This document shows, piece after piece, positions 32,695 through 44,774 of a stretch of DNA of 64,000 nt; within the stretch, counting starts at the first letter, position 1, and each line of letters starts with the position of its first letter. The DNA lies in NCBI RefSeq assembly GCF_023343835.1, contig NW_026040168.1, positions 759,396-823,395 on the forward strand, in the 5' to 3' direction. Position numbers and translations under genes: made by a program. This stretch comes from Lagopus muta (Eukaryota; Chordata; Aves; Galliformes; Phasianidae). Below the pieces are notes generated by a model. It was given only the letters and a program-made list of their open reading frames with translations. It had not been told where the DNA came from and did not search any database.

Positions 32695-33847
32695 TCACAG
32701 AATCATAGAATGGTTTGGGTTGGATGGGGCCTTTAAGATCATCTAGTTCCAACACCCCTGCTATAGACAGGGTCACCTCCCCCTAGACCAGGTTGCTCAA
32801 AGCCCCATCCAGCCTGGCCTTGAATGCCTCCAGGGAGGGAGCATCCACAGCCTCACTGGGCAACCTGTTCCAGTGTCTCACCACCCTCACAGTAAAGAAT
32901 TTCTTCCTGATATCTAGTTTAAATCTACCCTCTTCCAGTTTAAAACCACTTCCCCTCATTCTATCACTACATGCCCTTATAAAAAGTCCCTCCCCAGCTT
33001 TCCTGTACGCCTCTTCTGGTACTGGAAGGCCCCTATAATGTCCCTCTGGAGCCTTTTCTTCTCCAGGCTGAAGAGTCCCAGCTCTCTCAGCCTGTCCCCA
33101 TAGGGGAGGTGCTCCAGCCCTCTGATCATCTTTGTGGCCCTCCTCTGGAACCCTGCTTCAACAGTTCCATGTCCTTCTTGTGTTGGGGGCCCCAGAACTG
33201 GACACAGTACTCCAGGTGGGGTCTCATGAGAGCAGAGTAGAGGGGCAGAATCACTTCCCTTGACCTGCTGGTCACACTTGATGCAGCCCAGAATACAGTT
33301 GGCCTTCTGAGCTGCAAGTGCACATTACTGGCTCATGTGGAGTTTTTCATCAACAGACACCCCCAAAGCCTTCTCCTCGGAGCTGCTCTCAAGCCATTCT
33401 CCACCCAATCTGTATCTGTGCTTGGGATTGCCCCAACCCAGATGCAGGACCTTGCACTTGGCCTAGTTGAATTTCACAAGATTGGCATGGGCTCACCTCT
33501 CAAGTGTGTCCAGGTCTTTCTGGATGGCATCCCTTCCCTCTAGCTGGTCAACTGCACCACTCAGCTTGTTGTCAACTGCAAACTTGCTGAGGGTGCGCTC
33601 AATCCCACTGTCCATGTTGCCTTCAAAGATGTTAAACAGTAATAGTGCCAGTACCTGTCTATGTGGAACACCATTCGTCACTGGTCTCCACGTGGACATT
33701 GAGCCGTTGATTGCAACTCTCTGAGTGTGACCATCCAACTAATTCCTTATCTAGCGAGTAGTTCATCAAACCCTTGTTTATCCAATTTGGTGACCAGATA
33801 TGTCATGGGACAGTGTAAAATGCTTTGCACAAGTCCAGATAGATGAC
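32695..33847 (-). mobile_element. CR1 LINE (long copy), 3' segment
   Basis: The 3' end starts at 32695 (ATCACAGAATCATAGAATGG) and reads on the minus strand through the C-terminal ORF2 ([17 protein letters not shown] at about 33200-33260) to RT (33493-33738). It is interrupted at 33848 by an ERV and continues at 35884. Frames are broken. Confidence 0.9.
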
Positions 33848-34328
33848 TGTCACGGAGTTGACTAGATCAATCAATGTCCGTGACAGGGGCGACAGGCCTC
33901 TGCCCTCCCCCCCCACCCCAGTCCCACAAAAATGGGAAGGAAGGAAGGGAGGAAAAGAACAGCGGCAACAATCTATGGAGGAAAACTTATTTTACTATAA
34001 TACCAGAATACAAGATAACACAATAGATACAATTTAATTGCAATTGAGATTAATAAATCAGACAAGATGAGAGAGAGAGAGTTGCCAGGACTGATTCAAA
34101 CCTGAAAAGCTTGGAACGGCTAGGAAAGCACCCTCCAGCACCCACTGCCAGGCAGCAAGAGAGCGCCCCCCCACCCGGAAGGGCCAGATCCCGTGACTTC
34201 TGTAATGTACAGGGATAGGTAGCTGGGATTGGGGCGGTGACACTTTAATGCCCCGTACACTACATGATGTTTTGATGTGGAATACTGAAACCCAAAAACA
34301 AAAAAAACAAAAACATAGAACCATGACA
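33848..34328 (-). repeat. LTR G, 3' LTR
   Basis: A 481 bp LTR, minus orientation TGTCATGGTTC to CGTGACA. It is homologous to 40007-40509 and 54722-55196. It contains C-rich and AG-rich short runs. Confidence 0.9.
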
Positions 34329-35878
34329 TTCCAACCCTTATTCTACATCGTTATATCATGCTTAAAATATATACATATATACAAACAAACAAAAAAATGA
34401 TTAAAATGCACACATGGCTATATACATAGAATTAGTAACTGCACTCCCCCGGCATCAAGTTTCCTTGTGGTACACATTGGACATCCCCATTCTTCTGCAT
34501 TACCCACCAAGTGGATCCTGGTCCCTGGGCAAAAACTGTACCACGGAGAGGTTTGCCCTTTCCAGAAGCTGGAAGAACCCAAACTGCCTTTCCTGACATG
34601 TTCTTTACATGTACAACAGGGACTTCATCTCCCTCTACTGTATGTAGGGAACTGGATTGGTTAGGACCATCACGATTGATAGATCCTCTGGTATTGTCTA
34701 ACCAGGTGGCTTCTGCCAAATGCTTCTCCCAGTGCTTAAATGTTCCGCCACCCAGTGCTTTTAGCATCGTTTTTAACAATCCATTGTATTGTTCAATTTT
34801 ACCAGAGGCTGGTGCATGATAGGGATTATGGTAAATCCACTCAATGCCATGATCTTTGGCCCAAGTATTTACAAGAGAATTTTTGAAATGAGTCCCATTA
34901 TCTGACTCAATCCTTTCTGGGGTGCCATGTCGCCACAGGACTTGTTTCTCGAGACCCAGTATGGTGTTTCGGGCGGTAGCATGGGGTACTGCATATGTTT
35001 CCAGCCACCCAGTGGTTGCCTCCGCCATAGTAAGCACATAATGCTTACCATTGCGAGATCGTGGCAAGGTGATATAATCAACCTGCCATGCCTCCCCATA
35101 TTTGTACTTTTGCCATCGCCCTTTCTCCCACAGAGGTTTCATCCTCTTGGCTTGTTTGATGATGGTACATGTTTCACAGTTATGAATAACCTGTACAATG
35201 GCATCCATAGTTAAGTCCACCCCTCGGTCTCTAGCCCATTTGTATGTTGCATCTCTCCCTTGATGACCTGAGGTCTCATGGGCCCACCGAGCCAGAAATA
35301 ATTCACCCTTGTTCTGCCAGTCCAGGTCTATTTGAGCCACCTCAATTCTGGCAGCTCGGTCTACCTGATGGTTATTTTGCTGTTCTTCAGTAGCCCGACT
35401 CCTGGGCACATGAGCATCTACATGATGCACCTTTACAACTATAGTCTTTGTTTGGGCAGCAATGTCTTTACACAGTTCAGCAGCCCAAATAGGTTTACCC
35501 CTTCTTTGCCAGTTATTTTGCTCCCACTGCTGTAACCACCCCCATAAGGCATTCGCTACCATCCACGAGTCAGTGTAAAGGTAGAGCATTGGCCACCTCT
35601 CCTGTTCAGCAACATCTAAGGCCAGTTGGACAGCCTTTACCTCTGCAAATTGGCTTGATTCTCCTTTCCCTTCAGTGGCCTCTGCAACTTGTCGTGTGGG
35701 GCTCCTCACAGCAGATTTCCATCTGCAATGCTTCCCCACAATACGACACGATCCATCTGTGAACAGGGCATATTTCTTTTCATTCTCTGGTAGTTCATTG
35801 TATGGTGGGGCTTCTTTAGCACGTGATACTTCTTCTCCTGGTGGTGTTCCAAACTTTTTACCTTCAGGCCAGTCCATG
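33848..35878 (-). mobile_element. Family G provirus, 5'-truncated, inserted in CR1
   Basis: Minus strand: an RNase H-integrase frame, about 100 bp of 3' non-coding sequence, a purine-rich AATAAGGGTTGGAA, then the 3' LTR G (33848-34328). There is no env, as in ERV-L-like groups. The 5' side stops inside pol at 35878. ATGAC occurs at both junctions (33843-33847 and 35879-35883), which looks like a target duplication although there is no 5' LTR. About 30 bp of the CR1 consensus appears to be missing at the junction, so deletion after insertion is likely. Confidence 0.8.
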
Positions 35879-35928
35879 ATGACGATGATTCCATGATGTT
35901 GTAAAAGGCCACCAAGTTTGTCAGGCAT
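34432..35928 (-). CDS. pol: ERV pol: open RNase H-integrase frame
   Basis: A 498-codon uninterrupted frame. RNase H keeps all four carboxylates: D58 (FTDGS), E96 (FAEVKAV), D120 (YTDSW) and D190 (QVDRAAR). Integrase follows with a zinc finger (H217, H222, C251, C254), core D284 (WQVDYI), D343 (ESDNGTHF) and E379 (GKIEQYNG), which gives D-D-35-E spacing. A C-terminal domain ([20 protein letters not shown]) ends at the stop near 34432. The first about 16 codons come from the flanking CR1, so the ATG at 35928 is accidental and RT is missing. RNase H would remove RNA in hybrids; integrase would join LTR ends to DNA. Whether it is transcribed is unknown. It is a retroviral remnant with a preserved frame, not a cellular gene by any evidence here. 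Confidence 0.85.
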   Translation of the reverse strand: MPDKLGGLLQHHGIIVIMDWPEGKKFGTPPGEEVSRAKEAPPYNELPENEKKYALFTDGSCRIVGKHCRWKSAVRSPTRQVAEATEGKGESSQFAEVKAVQLALDVAEQERWPMLYLYTDSWMVANALWGWLQQWEQNNWQRRGKPIWAAELCKDIAAQTKTIVVKVHHVDAHVPRSRATEEQQNNHQVDRAARIEVAQIDLDWQNKGELFLARWAHETSGHQGRDATYKWARDRGVDLTMDAIVQVIHNCETCTIIKQAKRMKPLWEKGRWQKYKYGEAWQVDYITLPRSRNGKHYVLTMAEATTGWLETYAVPHATARNTILGLEKQVLWRHGTPERIESDNGTHFKNSLVNTWAKDHGIEWIYHNPYHAPASGKIEQYNGLLKTMLKALGGGTFKHWEKHLAEATWLDNTRGSINRDGPNQSSSLHTVEGDEVPVVHVKNMSGKAVWVLPASGKGKPLRGTVFAQGPGSTWWVMQKNGDVQCVPQGNLMPGECSY

Positions 35929-37052
35929 GACTTGCTCTTGGTGAAGCCATGTTGGTTACCACCAATCGCCTTGGCTTTATTTTCCATGTGCTTTAGTAGG
36001 GCCTTCAGGAGGATCTGCTCCATGATCTTGCCAGGCACAGAGGTGAGACTGACTGGCCTGTAGTTCCCTGGATCTTCTTTTTTTCCCCTTCTTGAAAATG
36101 GGGGTTATGTTTCTCTTTTTCCAGTTAGTGGGAACTTCACCAGCTTGCTATGACCTTTCAAATATGATGGATTGGCAACTTCATCTACCAGTTCTCTCAG
36201 AACCTGTGGGTAGATCTCGTTGGGTCCCATGGACTTGTGCAACTTCAGATTTTTAGGACTTTAGGTTCTTTAGATCATCTTGTACCTGATCTTCACTTAC
36301 AGCAGGTAGATCTACCTTCTCCGAGTTCTTTCCTTTTTTCCCTGCAGCTTGGGTAGTGTGTCTAGAGCCCTTGCTGGTGAAGACTGTGATGAAGAAGTCA
36401 TTGAGCACCTCAACCTTCTCTGCATCCTTTGTGACCAGTTCTCCAGTTTCCTTCCAGAGAGGGCCCACATCTTCCCTAGCCTTCCTTTTATCTCTGACAT
36501 ACTTGTAGAAATTCTTGTTCCCCTTTATGTCCCTGGCTAGATTTAATTCTATCTAGGCTTTAGCTTTCCTAACCTGATCCCTGGCTGCTTGGACACCCTC
36601 TTTGTATCCCTCCCAGTTAACCTGTTCTTGCTTTTACTTATAAACTTTCTTTTTGCGCCTCAGTAAGTCTAGGAGCTCCTTGTTCATTCATGGAGGCCTC
36701 CTGGCATTCTTGTCTGCCTTCTTTTTTCTTGGGATGCACTGCTTCTGGGCTTGGAGGAGATGGTCCTTGAATACCGACCAGCTTTCTTGGGCCCCTCTTC
36801 CCTCCAGGTCTTTGTCCCCTGACACCCTGCCAAGGAGATCCCTGAAGAGGTTGAAGTCTGTTCTCTTTAAGTCAGGAGTAGTGAGTTTGCTGCACAATCT
36901 GATGCCCTAAGGATCTTGAGCCCTATAATTTCATGGTCACTGCAGCCAAGGCTGCCCTTGAGCTTCACGTTACTCACCAGTCCCTCCTCATTTTTGAGGA
37001 CAAGGTCCAGCATAGAACCTTTTCTCGTGGGTTCCTGTATGACTTGGAAGAA
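35884..37052 (-). mobile_element. CR1 LINE (long copy), middle segment
   Basis: A continuation of the CR1 from 33847: RT ([16 protein letters not shown] at 35900-36038), the linker and the C-terminal endonuclease region (WMNKELL/ARRPP-like at 36690-36900, [20 protein letters not shown] near 36930-37000). It is interrupted at 37053 by another CR1. The full ORF2 order EN-RT is readable across the three segments, with several frameshifts. Confidence 0.88.
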
Positions 37053-38821
37053 GAATCATAGAATCACAAGGTTGGAAATGACCTATAAGATCATCTAGTC
37101 CAACCGTCTCCTCATCACCATTGCCACCACTAGCACTAAACCATCTCACGCAGCACGTCATCCAGATGCTTCTTGAACACTGCCAGGGACGGCGACTCCA
37201 CCACCTCTGTGGGCAGGCCATTCCAGTGCCTGACCACTCTCTGAGAGAAAAAGTTCTTCTTATGTCCAACCTAAACCTCCTCTGATACAACTTGCGGCCA
37301 TTACCCCGTGTCCTGCTCATTGCCTGGGAGAAGAGGCCAAATCCCTCTTCACCACAACCTCCCTTCAGGAGGTTGTAGAGTGCAATGAGGTCTCCCCTGA
37401 GCCTCCTCTTCTCCAGACTGAACAATCCCAGCTCCCTCAGCCGCTCCTCATAAGACTTGTGCTCCAGACCCCTCACCAGTTTTGTTGCCTTTCTCTGGAC
37501 ACGCTCCAGGACCTCAACATCTTTCCCGTAGTGAGGAGCCCAAAACTGACCACAGTACTCGAGGTGCAGCCTCACCAGTGCTGAGTAGAGGGGGATGATC
37601 ACCTCCCTGCTCCTGCTGGCCACACTATTTCTAATGCAGGCCAGGATGCCGTTGGCCCTCTTGGCCACCTGGGCACACTGTCGGCTCATGTTCAGCCGAG
37701 CATCAACCAACACCCCCAGGTCCTTCTCTTCTTCACACTCATCCAGCCACTCATCCCCAAGCCTATAACACTGCATGGGGTTGTTGTGCCCAAAGTGCAG
37801 GACCCGGCACTTGGCCTTGTTGAACCTCATCCTATTCACCTCAGCCCAGCGGTTCAGCCTGTCTAAATCCCTCTGAAGGGCCGCCCTACCCTCAGGCAGA
37901 TCGACACCGCCTCCCAGCTTGGTGTCATCTGCAAACTTACTGAGGGTGCACTCAATCCCCCCATCTAGGTCATCAATAAAGATATTAAACAGGATGGGCC
38001 CCAGTACTGACCCCTGGGGGACACGACTTGAAATGGGTTGCCAGCTGTACTTAACACCACAACCCGCTGGGCACGGCCCTGTAGCCAGTTCCTTACCCAA
38101 AGAAGTGTATATCTGTTCAGACCACAGGCAGCCAGTTTCCCCAGAAGAAGCCTGTGAGGGACTGTGTCAAAGGCTTTGCTGAAGTCTAGGAAGTCTAGGT
38201 AGACTACATCAACAGCTCTTCCCTCATCTACCAGACTAGTCACCCAGTCATAGAAGGAGATGAGGTTGGTGAAGCACGACCTGCCTTTCACGAACCCATG
38301 ATGGCTGGGCCTGATCCCCTGGACACTGTGCACATGCTGTGCAATCTCATCCAAAATGATTTGCTCCATAACCTTCCCTGGTACTGAGGTCAGGCTAACA
38401 GGCCTATAGTTGGGACTCTTTTCCAACCTTCCTCATCAGTGAGGTCTGTCTGACTGTGACAGGGTAGGGGGTCCACCAACTGTCTGGGTTTTTTTTCCCG
38501 GGGCCCTTCCCTCAGGTAAGCCAGTGAGTCACTCCACCAGTCCATCTCCCACTCACACTCCCTGATGGTCCTAAGTATCTGCACCTCATCCTTGAGCTCC
38601 ACCACCAGGCTGAGAAGCTCATGCACCTGCTCACATCTTGCACAGGTTAAGTCCCTGCCACTCTCCCTGGGCAGAAGTAGGCTCAGGCACTCCCTGCAGC
38701 CAGAGGCCTGAACAGCGACATTTCTTAGTATGGTTTCAGTCTGGGTTGCTACGGTCTTCTTAGAATGAGCCCGCTGTCTAGTGGAGACCATGTTTCATCC
38801 TGGAGACCATGTTTCAGCCTG
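37053..38821 (-). mobile_element. CR1 LINE with internal deletion, nested in another CR1
   Basis: The 3' tail is at 37053 (GAATCATAGAATCACAAGG). ORF2 RT and C-terminal domain (36988-38100) hold [16 protein letters not shown] and [16 protein letters not shown]; more RT lies at 37965-38426 ([18 protein letters not shown]). Upstream, ORF1 (38390-38791) is joined directly to RT, so the endonuclease and part of RT are deleted. The 5' end at about 38821 holds a short repeat of ACCATGTTTCA. Possible target duplication TGGAAG is near both ends (37042-37047 and 38824-38829). Confidence 0.88.
38430..38791 (-). pseudogene. CR1 ORF1 fragment
   Basis: The minus-strand frame starts MVSTRQRAHSKKTV at 38791, a typical start of avian CR1 ORF1, the nucleic-acid-binding protein. 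Then comes a Cys-rich segment (SGCRECLSLL ... LTCARCEQVHELL) and a coiled-coil-like stretch. It is about 120 codons long, ending EEGWKRVP, where it passes into RT sequence. It would be an ORF1 missing its natural end. Confidence 0.75.
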
Positions 38822-39072
38822 TGTGGAAGTTATCATCAGTGCATTCCAGGAACCTCTTTGAATGCTGATGCCCTGCTGTACTGTCCTTCCAACAGATACC
38901 AGGGTGGTTGAAGTCTCCCATGAGGACCATAGCTTGTAAGTGTGAAACTGTTTCTATCTGTTTATAGAGGGCCTGGTCTTCCTGGTCAGGCAGCCTGTAG
39001 CAGACCCCCATTATGATGTCTCCTTCCCTTGCCTTCCCTGTAACCCTGAACCATAAGCTCTCTGGCAACTTC
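38822..39072 (-). mobile_element. CR1 LINE (long copy), endonuclease segment
   Basis: The open frame 38814-39068 reads DIIMGVCYRLPDQEDQALYK and VLMGDFNHPGICWKD, part of the apurinic-type endonuclease domain of CR1 ORF2 (the GDFNHP block is a signature). It is continuous with 37052 after removal of the nested CR1. It ends where the tail of the next CR1 begins. Confidence 0.88.
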
Positions 39073-40006
39073 TCATAGAGTCATAGAATCCTTAGAGTTG
39101 AAAGGGACCTTTAAAGGTCATCTAGCCCAACTCTCCTGCAATGAACAGAGGTATCTACAGCTAGATCAGGTTGCCCAGGGCGTGATCCAGCCTCACCTTT
39201 AAAGTCTCAATCTCTCATCCATCCCGTTTCAGTGCCTGAACAGTCTTTTGGAGAAGAAATTCTTCTCAATATCGAACCTGAACCTCCTCTGGTGCCACTT
39301 GAGGCCATTCCCTCTAGTCCTATCACTAGTTACATAGGAGAAGAAGCTGACTCCCACCTTGCCACAACCTCCTTTCGGGGAGTTGTAGAGAGCAGTAAGG
39401 TCTCCCTTGAGCCTCCTCTTCTCCAGATTAAACAATCCCAGTTTCCTCAGCCACTCCTCATAAGACTTGTGCTCCAGACTCCTCACCAGATTTGTTGCCC
39501 TTCTCTGAACATGCTCCAGGGCCTCAATGTCTTTCTTGTAGTGAGGGGCCCAAAACTGAACACAGTACTTGAGGTGTAGCCTCACCAGAGCTGAGTACAG
39601 GGGGATGATCATTTCCCTGTTCCTGCTGGCAACACTATTTCTGATACAAGCTAAGGTGCCTTCTTGGCTACCTGGGCACACTGTTGACTCACGTTTAACT
39701 GAGCGTTGACCAACGCTCCCAGGTCCATTTCTTCCACGCAGTCTTCCAGCCACCCTGCCCCAAGCCTGTAGCATTAAATGGGGTTGTTGTGGCCAAAGTG
39801 TAGGACCTGGCACTTAGTCTTGTTGAACTTCATCCCGTTGGCTTCAGCCCATTGATCCAGCCTGTCCAGATCCCTCTGTAGGGCCTTCCTACCCCCAGGC
39901 AGATCGACACTTCCTCCCAACTTGGTGTCATCTGCAAGCTTACTGAGGGTGCGCTCAATCTCCTTGTCCAGGTCATCAATAAAGTTATTAAACAGGACAG
40001 GCCCCA
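39073..40006 (-). mobile_element. CR1 LINE, 3' segment
   Basis: The tail is at 39073 (TCATAGAGTCATAGAATCC). ORF2 C-terminal domain (39229-39813: [17 protein letters not shown]) and RT end (39774-40007: [19 protein letters not shown]) follow. FADD is changed to LADD. It is interrupted at 40007 by solo LTR G. Confidence 0.9.
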
Positions 40007-40509
40007 TGTCACGGAGTTATCTAGATCTATCTGTGTCCGTGACAGGGGAACAGCAGGCCCACAGGCCCTCTGGCCCAAAAAACGAAAGGGAAAGGGAAAG
40101 AGGGAAGGTTAGGGAGATGGGAGCTGGGCCTAAAAGCATAACAGTGGCAATGATCTGAGGATCAAAGTTAATTTATTAAATATGATCTCGGAATGCAAGA
40201 TAACACAATATAATATGATTTAATTGGAATTGAGGCTAATAAATCAAGTGAAATGAGTGAGTGTCTGTAACCAAAGGCCTTACTCTGAATTGAAGGCAAA
40301 ATGGCTGGGGAGCACGCCCACACACTGCCAGGCAGCAAGCATGAGGATGAGTCCCATGACTTGCCAGCTTTATCTTCTTCCTCTGAATGCAAAGTCCTCT
40401 GGGGTATGTAGTTCTCTTCTGAGAGACAGGTACTCGGAGAATAATTCCCAGTGCTTTACACTATGTTATGATGTAGAATACTGATAACAAAAATCATAAA
40501 ATCATGACA
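40007..40509 (-). mobile_element. Solo LTR G in CR1
   Basis: A 503 bp solo LTR. A perfect 5 bp target duplication CCCCA is at 40002-40006 and 40510-40514, in the RT region of a CR1. The homologues are at 33848 and 54722. Confidence 0.92.
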
Positions 40510-41015
40510 CCCCAGTACTGTCATTCTGGGGAACACCACTCGTGACTGATCACCAGCTGGATGTAACTCCATTCACCACCACTCTCTGGGCCCGACCCTT
40601 CAGCCTGTTCTTTACCCAGCAAAGAGTGTACCTGTCCAAGCTACAGGTTGCCAGCTTCTCTAGGAGAGTACTATGGGAGAAAGCGTCAAAGGCTTTGTTG
40701 AAGTCTAGGTAGACTACGACAACAGCCTTTCCCTCAACCACCAGGTGGGTCACTTGATCATGGAAGGAAATCAGGTTGTTCAAACAGGGCCTGCCTTTTG
40801 TGAACCCATGAAGTCTGGCCCTAATTGTCTTGCACGTGCCATGTGATCTCATTCAAGATGATCTGTTCCATAACCTTCCCTGCCACCAAGGTCTGGCTGA
40901 CAGGCCTGTAGTTCCCCGGATCTTCCTTATGACCTTTCTTGTAGATGGGAGTAATATTGGCAAGCCTCCGGTCCTCTGGGACCTCTCCAGTTGACCAGAA
41001 AGCAAGAATCTGTCT
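40510..41015 (-). mobile_element. CR1 LINE, 5' segment
   Basis: RT continues after the LTR: YLDFNKAFDAFSHSTLLEKL and TKGRPCLNNLISFHDQVTHL (40550-40852), then a frameshifted upstream part to about 41015 with RLPILLPSTRKVIRKIRGTT-like remains of the PVFKKG block. It is 5'-truncated. Confidence 0.88.
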
Positions 41016-44000
41016 AATTTTTGTGATAATAAGAAGTCATCAGATCCTTGATTAGCCAAAAGGCCTGTATTGTATGTGAATATGATCAGCATTGCTGATT
41101 GTGGTTGAAGTGGCTTCTTGCATATCCTACTTGCCTCCTGAGTATTTCAAACCACTCTGAGTCATGATTTGAGATGTGGTTCTCATTTCCGGACATTTTT
41201 GGTGGTTGAACTAGCATATTGCTTTTGTCTCTCCTTAGAGAGCTTTTAGAGTAAATAATAGAAAGTGTTAGTCCATCATCTTTGCTAATATATGTTGAAT
41301 AACTAATGAGCTGCTTATAGTCTGTGTGTCAGGCTGATATGTACCTAAGCTTAGGAGATATTACTGTAATTCTTATTGAATTACTGAAGTCTTCTCCATG
41401 TGATGAAATTTCTTGACATAATGCTAGAGAAATAAAAAATATGTATTTTCATGCTAGTTCAGCTTGTCTGACTGTTTATACCAAAAAGTACGTTTTAATT
41501 TCTGCAGCAATTTATAGGCAGCTTGGCCTTCCTTGTGGAGAATAATGTGCCCCATCTGCAGCTGTCCTAAAGCCCAAGCTATAAGATAGATCATATTTAG
41601 AAAGTGAGAACGAATGTTTTCTTCTGTGTGTATTTTTCCCCCTTGGCAGAGGGGAAAGGTAGGCCAGTTTGGTCTGCCTCATGGCTAGAACCTGGAACCA
41701 GCTCAGGTAGAGGACTTGACAAAAATTCCTTGTAGTAAAGCAAAACTGCCTGTAATCCTTTAGAATCAGCTATTTGCTTCTAAGCTCTGATGTTTCTCCA
41801 GTTGCTATTTGTGTCATCATGTATTTGAGCCTTCCTCGCATCTGTGCAAAGCATAGCTATAAGAAAGCTGTACTTCAAAATGGTCTCTTTAATCTGTAGT
41901 AGTAGAATAGAAGCTCCCAGATGCATTCCTCTTTTTCTGGAATCTGCCTTTTAAAACTTTAGAGTGCATCCTTGGGTTTTCTATCTTAACAGCCAGGATA
42001 TGAATGCCCAAAAGGCTTACAGGAATGTAACTATTTCTCATCACATTCCTATCCTGCTTGCTTACTGTCTCACTGACATTAGAGAATTCTCACAGATGGG
42101 TTCTTGTTTTGACATAATTACCCGAGTGGATGCTTCACTGGAATGTGTGTTGTCAGATGAACTGGAGTGAAAAGGCTGACAGGGAAAATATGGAGTGAAG
42201 AGTTACCTTCCTTTGGCTGACACCTGGGCTGTGTTCTTCATGCTGCTCATAGAAGTTCTTATTCAGGAGATGCATTTCCAAAGATAGAAAAATTTATGCA
42301 GTCACAACACATGCTTTGAACAGAGAAATAAAATATTTTTTCTCCTCTGGAATTTAATTTAGACCTTTCATTTCAGTAAGATACTGATGCACACATAGGT
42401 GTGGGTTTTCCTCCAAAGAGATTAACAGAAACCATGAAGTAAGGATATTCTTACTTGTCCCAGAGCCCATTATCTTTATGTCTTCAGACTCACTGGTGGT
42501 CTTACCAGAAGTCCAGTCACCCACCATCAAAAAATTGAACCCAAAAGCGCTGTTCCTCATTGCGCTGTGGCTCTCTGGCTATGTAATTCATATTGGATAT
42601 ATTTGCTTCTATCATTGAATAATCAAGAAAGTAATGCATAAATTTTTAGATAACTTTTTTGTTTGTTTTTAATTTTATAAAGTAGACCATCATCTAAAAA
42701 TGAAATGGTACTTTGGACAGAGTCAGCACATCTAAGAGCTGACTCCTCATTATAAATACCCTCAAAATTAGGGGTGCTTAATTTATGGTATAATCTGTCC
42801 AGTGTATTTCATAGTATATGCTTCAAGTTGCCAGTCCAGTGTTTTGAGGTGAATTATGTTTCTCTGTTACTTAGAAACTAAAAATGAAAAAAAAAAAAGA
42901 GTATTCAAAGATGTTTGAGGAGATGGGGGTCTTGCAGGTTATTTCTTTCAGTATTTTGTGTTTGTCAAGTCTGAGGAATGTATCCTTGGTTACACACATT
43001 GTGGACTGTTTCTCTGTTTAATTCTGAAGATCTTCATTGTTAAGTGCACTTGGAAATCATTATCAATAAAACTGATAATTTTAATGGCAATCCTCTGATG
43101 GATTTTTTTTTTTACAGGTTTGTATATCTCTTGGAGACACTAGGTTTTGCTGTCAACATTTCTCAAAGAAAGCAGTTCTCAAAGAAATTCCAATTCCTGG
43201 AAAATCAGTTCCCTAGGAAATGAGGAACTTGCCTCATGTCCTGTTCTGAACTATTTACAGGCTTCATGTATTGAATGTTCATGAGGAACAGGCCAATAGC
43301 TTGTGTAGCAGCCAAAGCCCCGGTTGGTTTCAATCTTGGGTAAAAGGCAGAGTTTTATCTTTAAGAGAAAGGGTTATTGAAATGTGTTTGGGGAAAACAG
43401 GGAGGAACGTGGCTTTGGATTCCTTGGAATTGTGATGGAAACTAGTTTATATACTGAGTCTTACAATGATATTCTAGATTAATGAGTATGGAAGAAGCCA
43501 TTACATTCTTGTGCTCTGTGAGAGTATGGGAGTTTGTCTGCGTGCACCTGAGAGATAGCTGCAGTTTTATTCAGTGTGCTTTCTATGGATAGATTTAAGA
43601 TCTTAGCTTAAAGCTGAAGACCTCTGAATTCTTCTGGGATACTTTCCCATTTTGGAGTTAGACTTAATGAAGTTTCTTAGTAAAGAACAAATGTGTCTCC
43701 TTGCTGTTACATACTTCTGCTCTTAAACATACATGGATAAATAGAGTTGCCTTTACTTGCTATTGCTAAATGTTAATGAAATTGCAGCATATGTAATTGG
43801 AGGAAGTTTTAGATGAGGGATTCTTTATAGTTCTTTTTGAGTGTGTATAATAACTGCAAAGAAGCTATCCATGGACGGATGCATAGTGAGAGCGCATAGC
43901 AGTATACAGAATCATGAAAAACTGTCAGTTAAGGCTTTATTTGTGTGGTTTTGATATGCTTTGAGCTCAAGAACCTTTTTTATTTAATTCTTATAAGAAA

Positions 44001-44497
44001 TTTCTTTGTAATGTTAATATTATGTGTATGCGATTCTTCTTACTGATTGTAAACAACCAAAGAAATAAATATTCCTAAAGATGTTAACACTTTGCAATCC
44101 AGCAATCTCTGTCCAGGAACTTGTAAGCAGAGCATTACAGTTGTAATTCACTCAAAGTGAACTGTTACTTAAATACCACTGTCTTTTTTTTAACCAGTCC
44201 AGATAGCAACTTCAGCTTGGCATTGTTCCTGTGTATGTGTTATGTTACTACAGTTCTGATTATTTGCATAGCAAATAAAATATAGCTGGAGCAGATAAAA
44301 GGACATTTTAGACATTAGTCTTTCAGATTATGTTCATTATGGTGCATTCAGTATGTTTTCTTAATTTGTGCTTCATTTACAATAAGTTATGCATCCACAT
44401 GGAAACAAGGGATAAAAGTGAGACTGGTAGTTCTTGATAGTTTTCTGTTCTTGTCTGCTTTGCTAGACTGTGGGCAACCTTCTGTCTTGAAGTTCTG
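41016..44497. other. No gene seen: 3.5 kb of unique AT-rich sequence
   Basis: No repeat family, no RNA gene and no supported exon. Small open frames (for example 41964-42170 plus) have no recognisable motif. Short T or A runs occur at 42658, 42888 and 43108. Compatible with intron. Confidence 0.5.
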
Positions 44498-44774
44498 TAC
44501 TGAGTCTCAGTTCTTTTACGCATGTGTGGTATCGCTCGGTGGTCGTCTGGTGGTCTTTTGATGAAGGCCGTATGTCTTTCTCGCTGTGTACTCTTTGACC
44601 TGGGTCAAGTTGGAAGATGCTTGACTAGCTCTGGCTGATCATCTTATCGGCTACAACTCTGTCCACCAATCTGCCACTTCTTTGTTAATTTGTGGTTTTA
44701 CTGTCCGAGCCTGTTACCTTGCATTCCAGAGATAGGATAGCTAACAACGTTATTTGGAGAAACAGGAGACCCGC
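44498..44774 (-). repeat. LTR C, first part (split by provirus D)
   Basis: Homologous to 17175-17400 in the solo LTR C (shared TTTGTTAATTTGTGGTTT and CATTCCAGAGATAGG). The left part is missing. It ends in the target duplication ACCCGC (44769-44774) and resumes at 46719. Confidence 0.75.

Noticed and set aside
38814..39068. A small independent exonuclease/endonuclease gene
   Set aside because: It is the GDFNHP block of CR1 endonuclease, continuous with CR1 sequence at 37052 once the nested CR1 is removed.
43100..43130. Splice acceptor (T-run then ACAG) for a coding exon
   Set aside because: The downstream sequence has stops in all frames within a short distance and no matching donor; evidence too weak.
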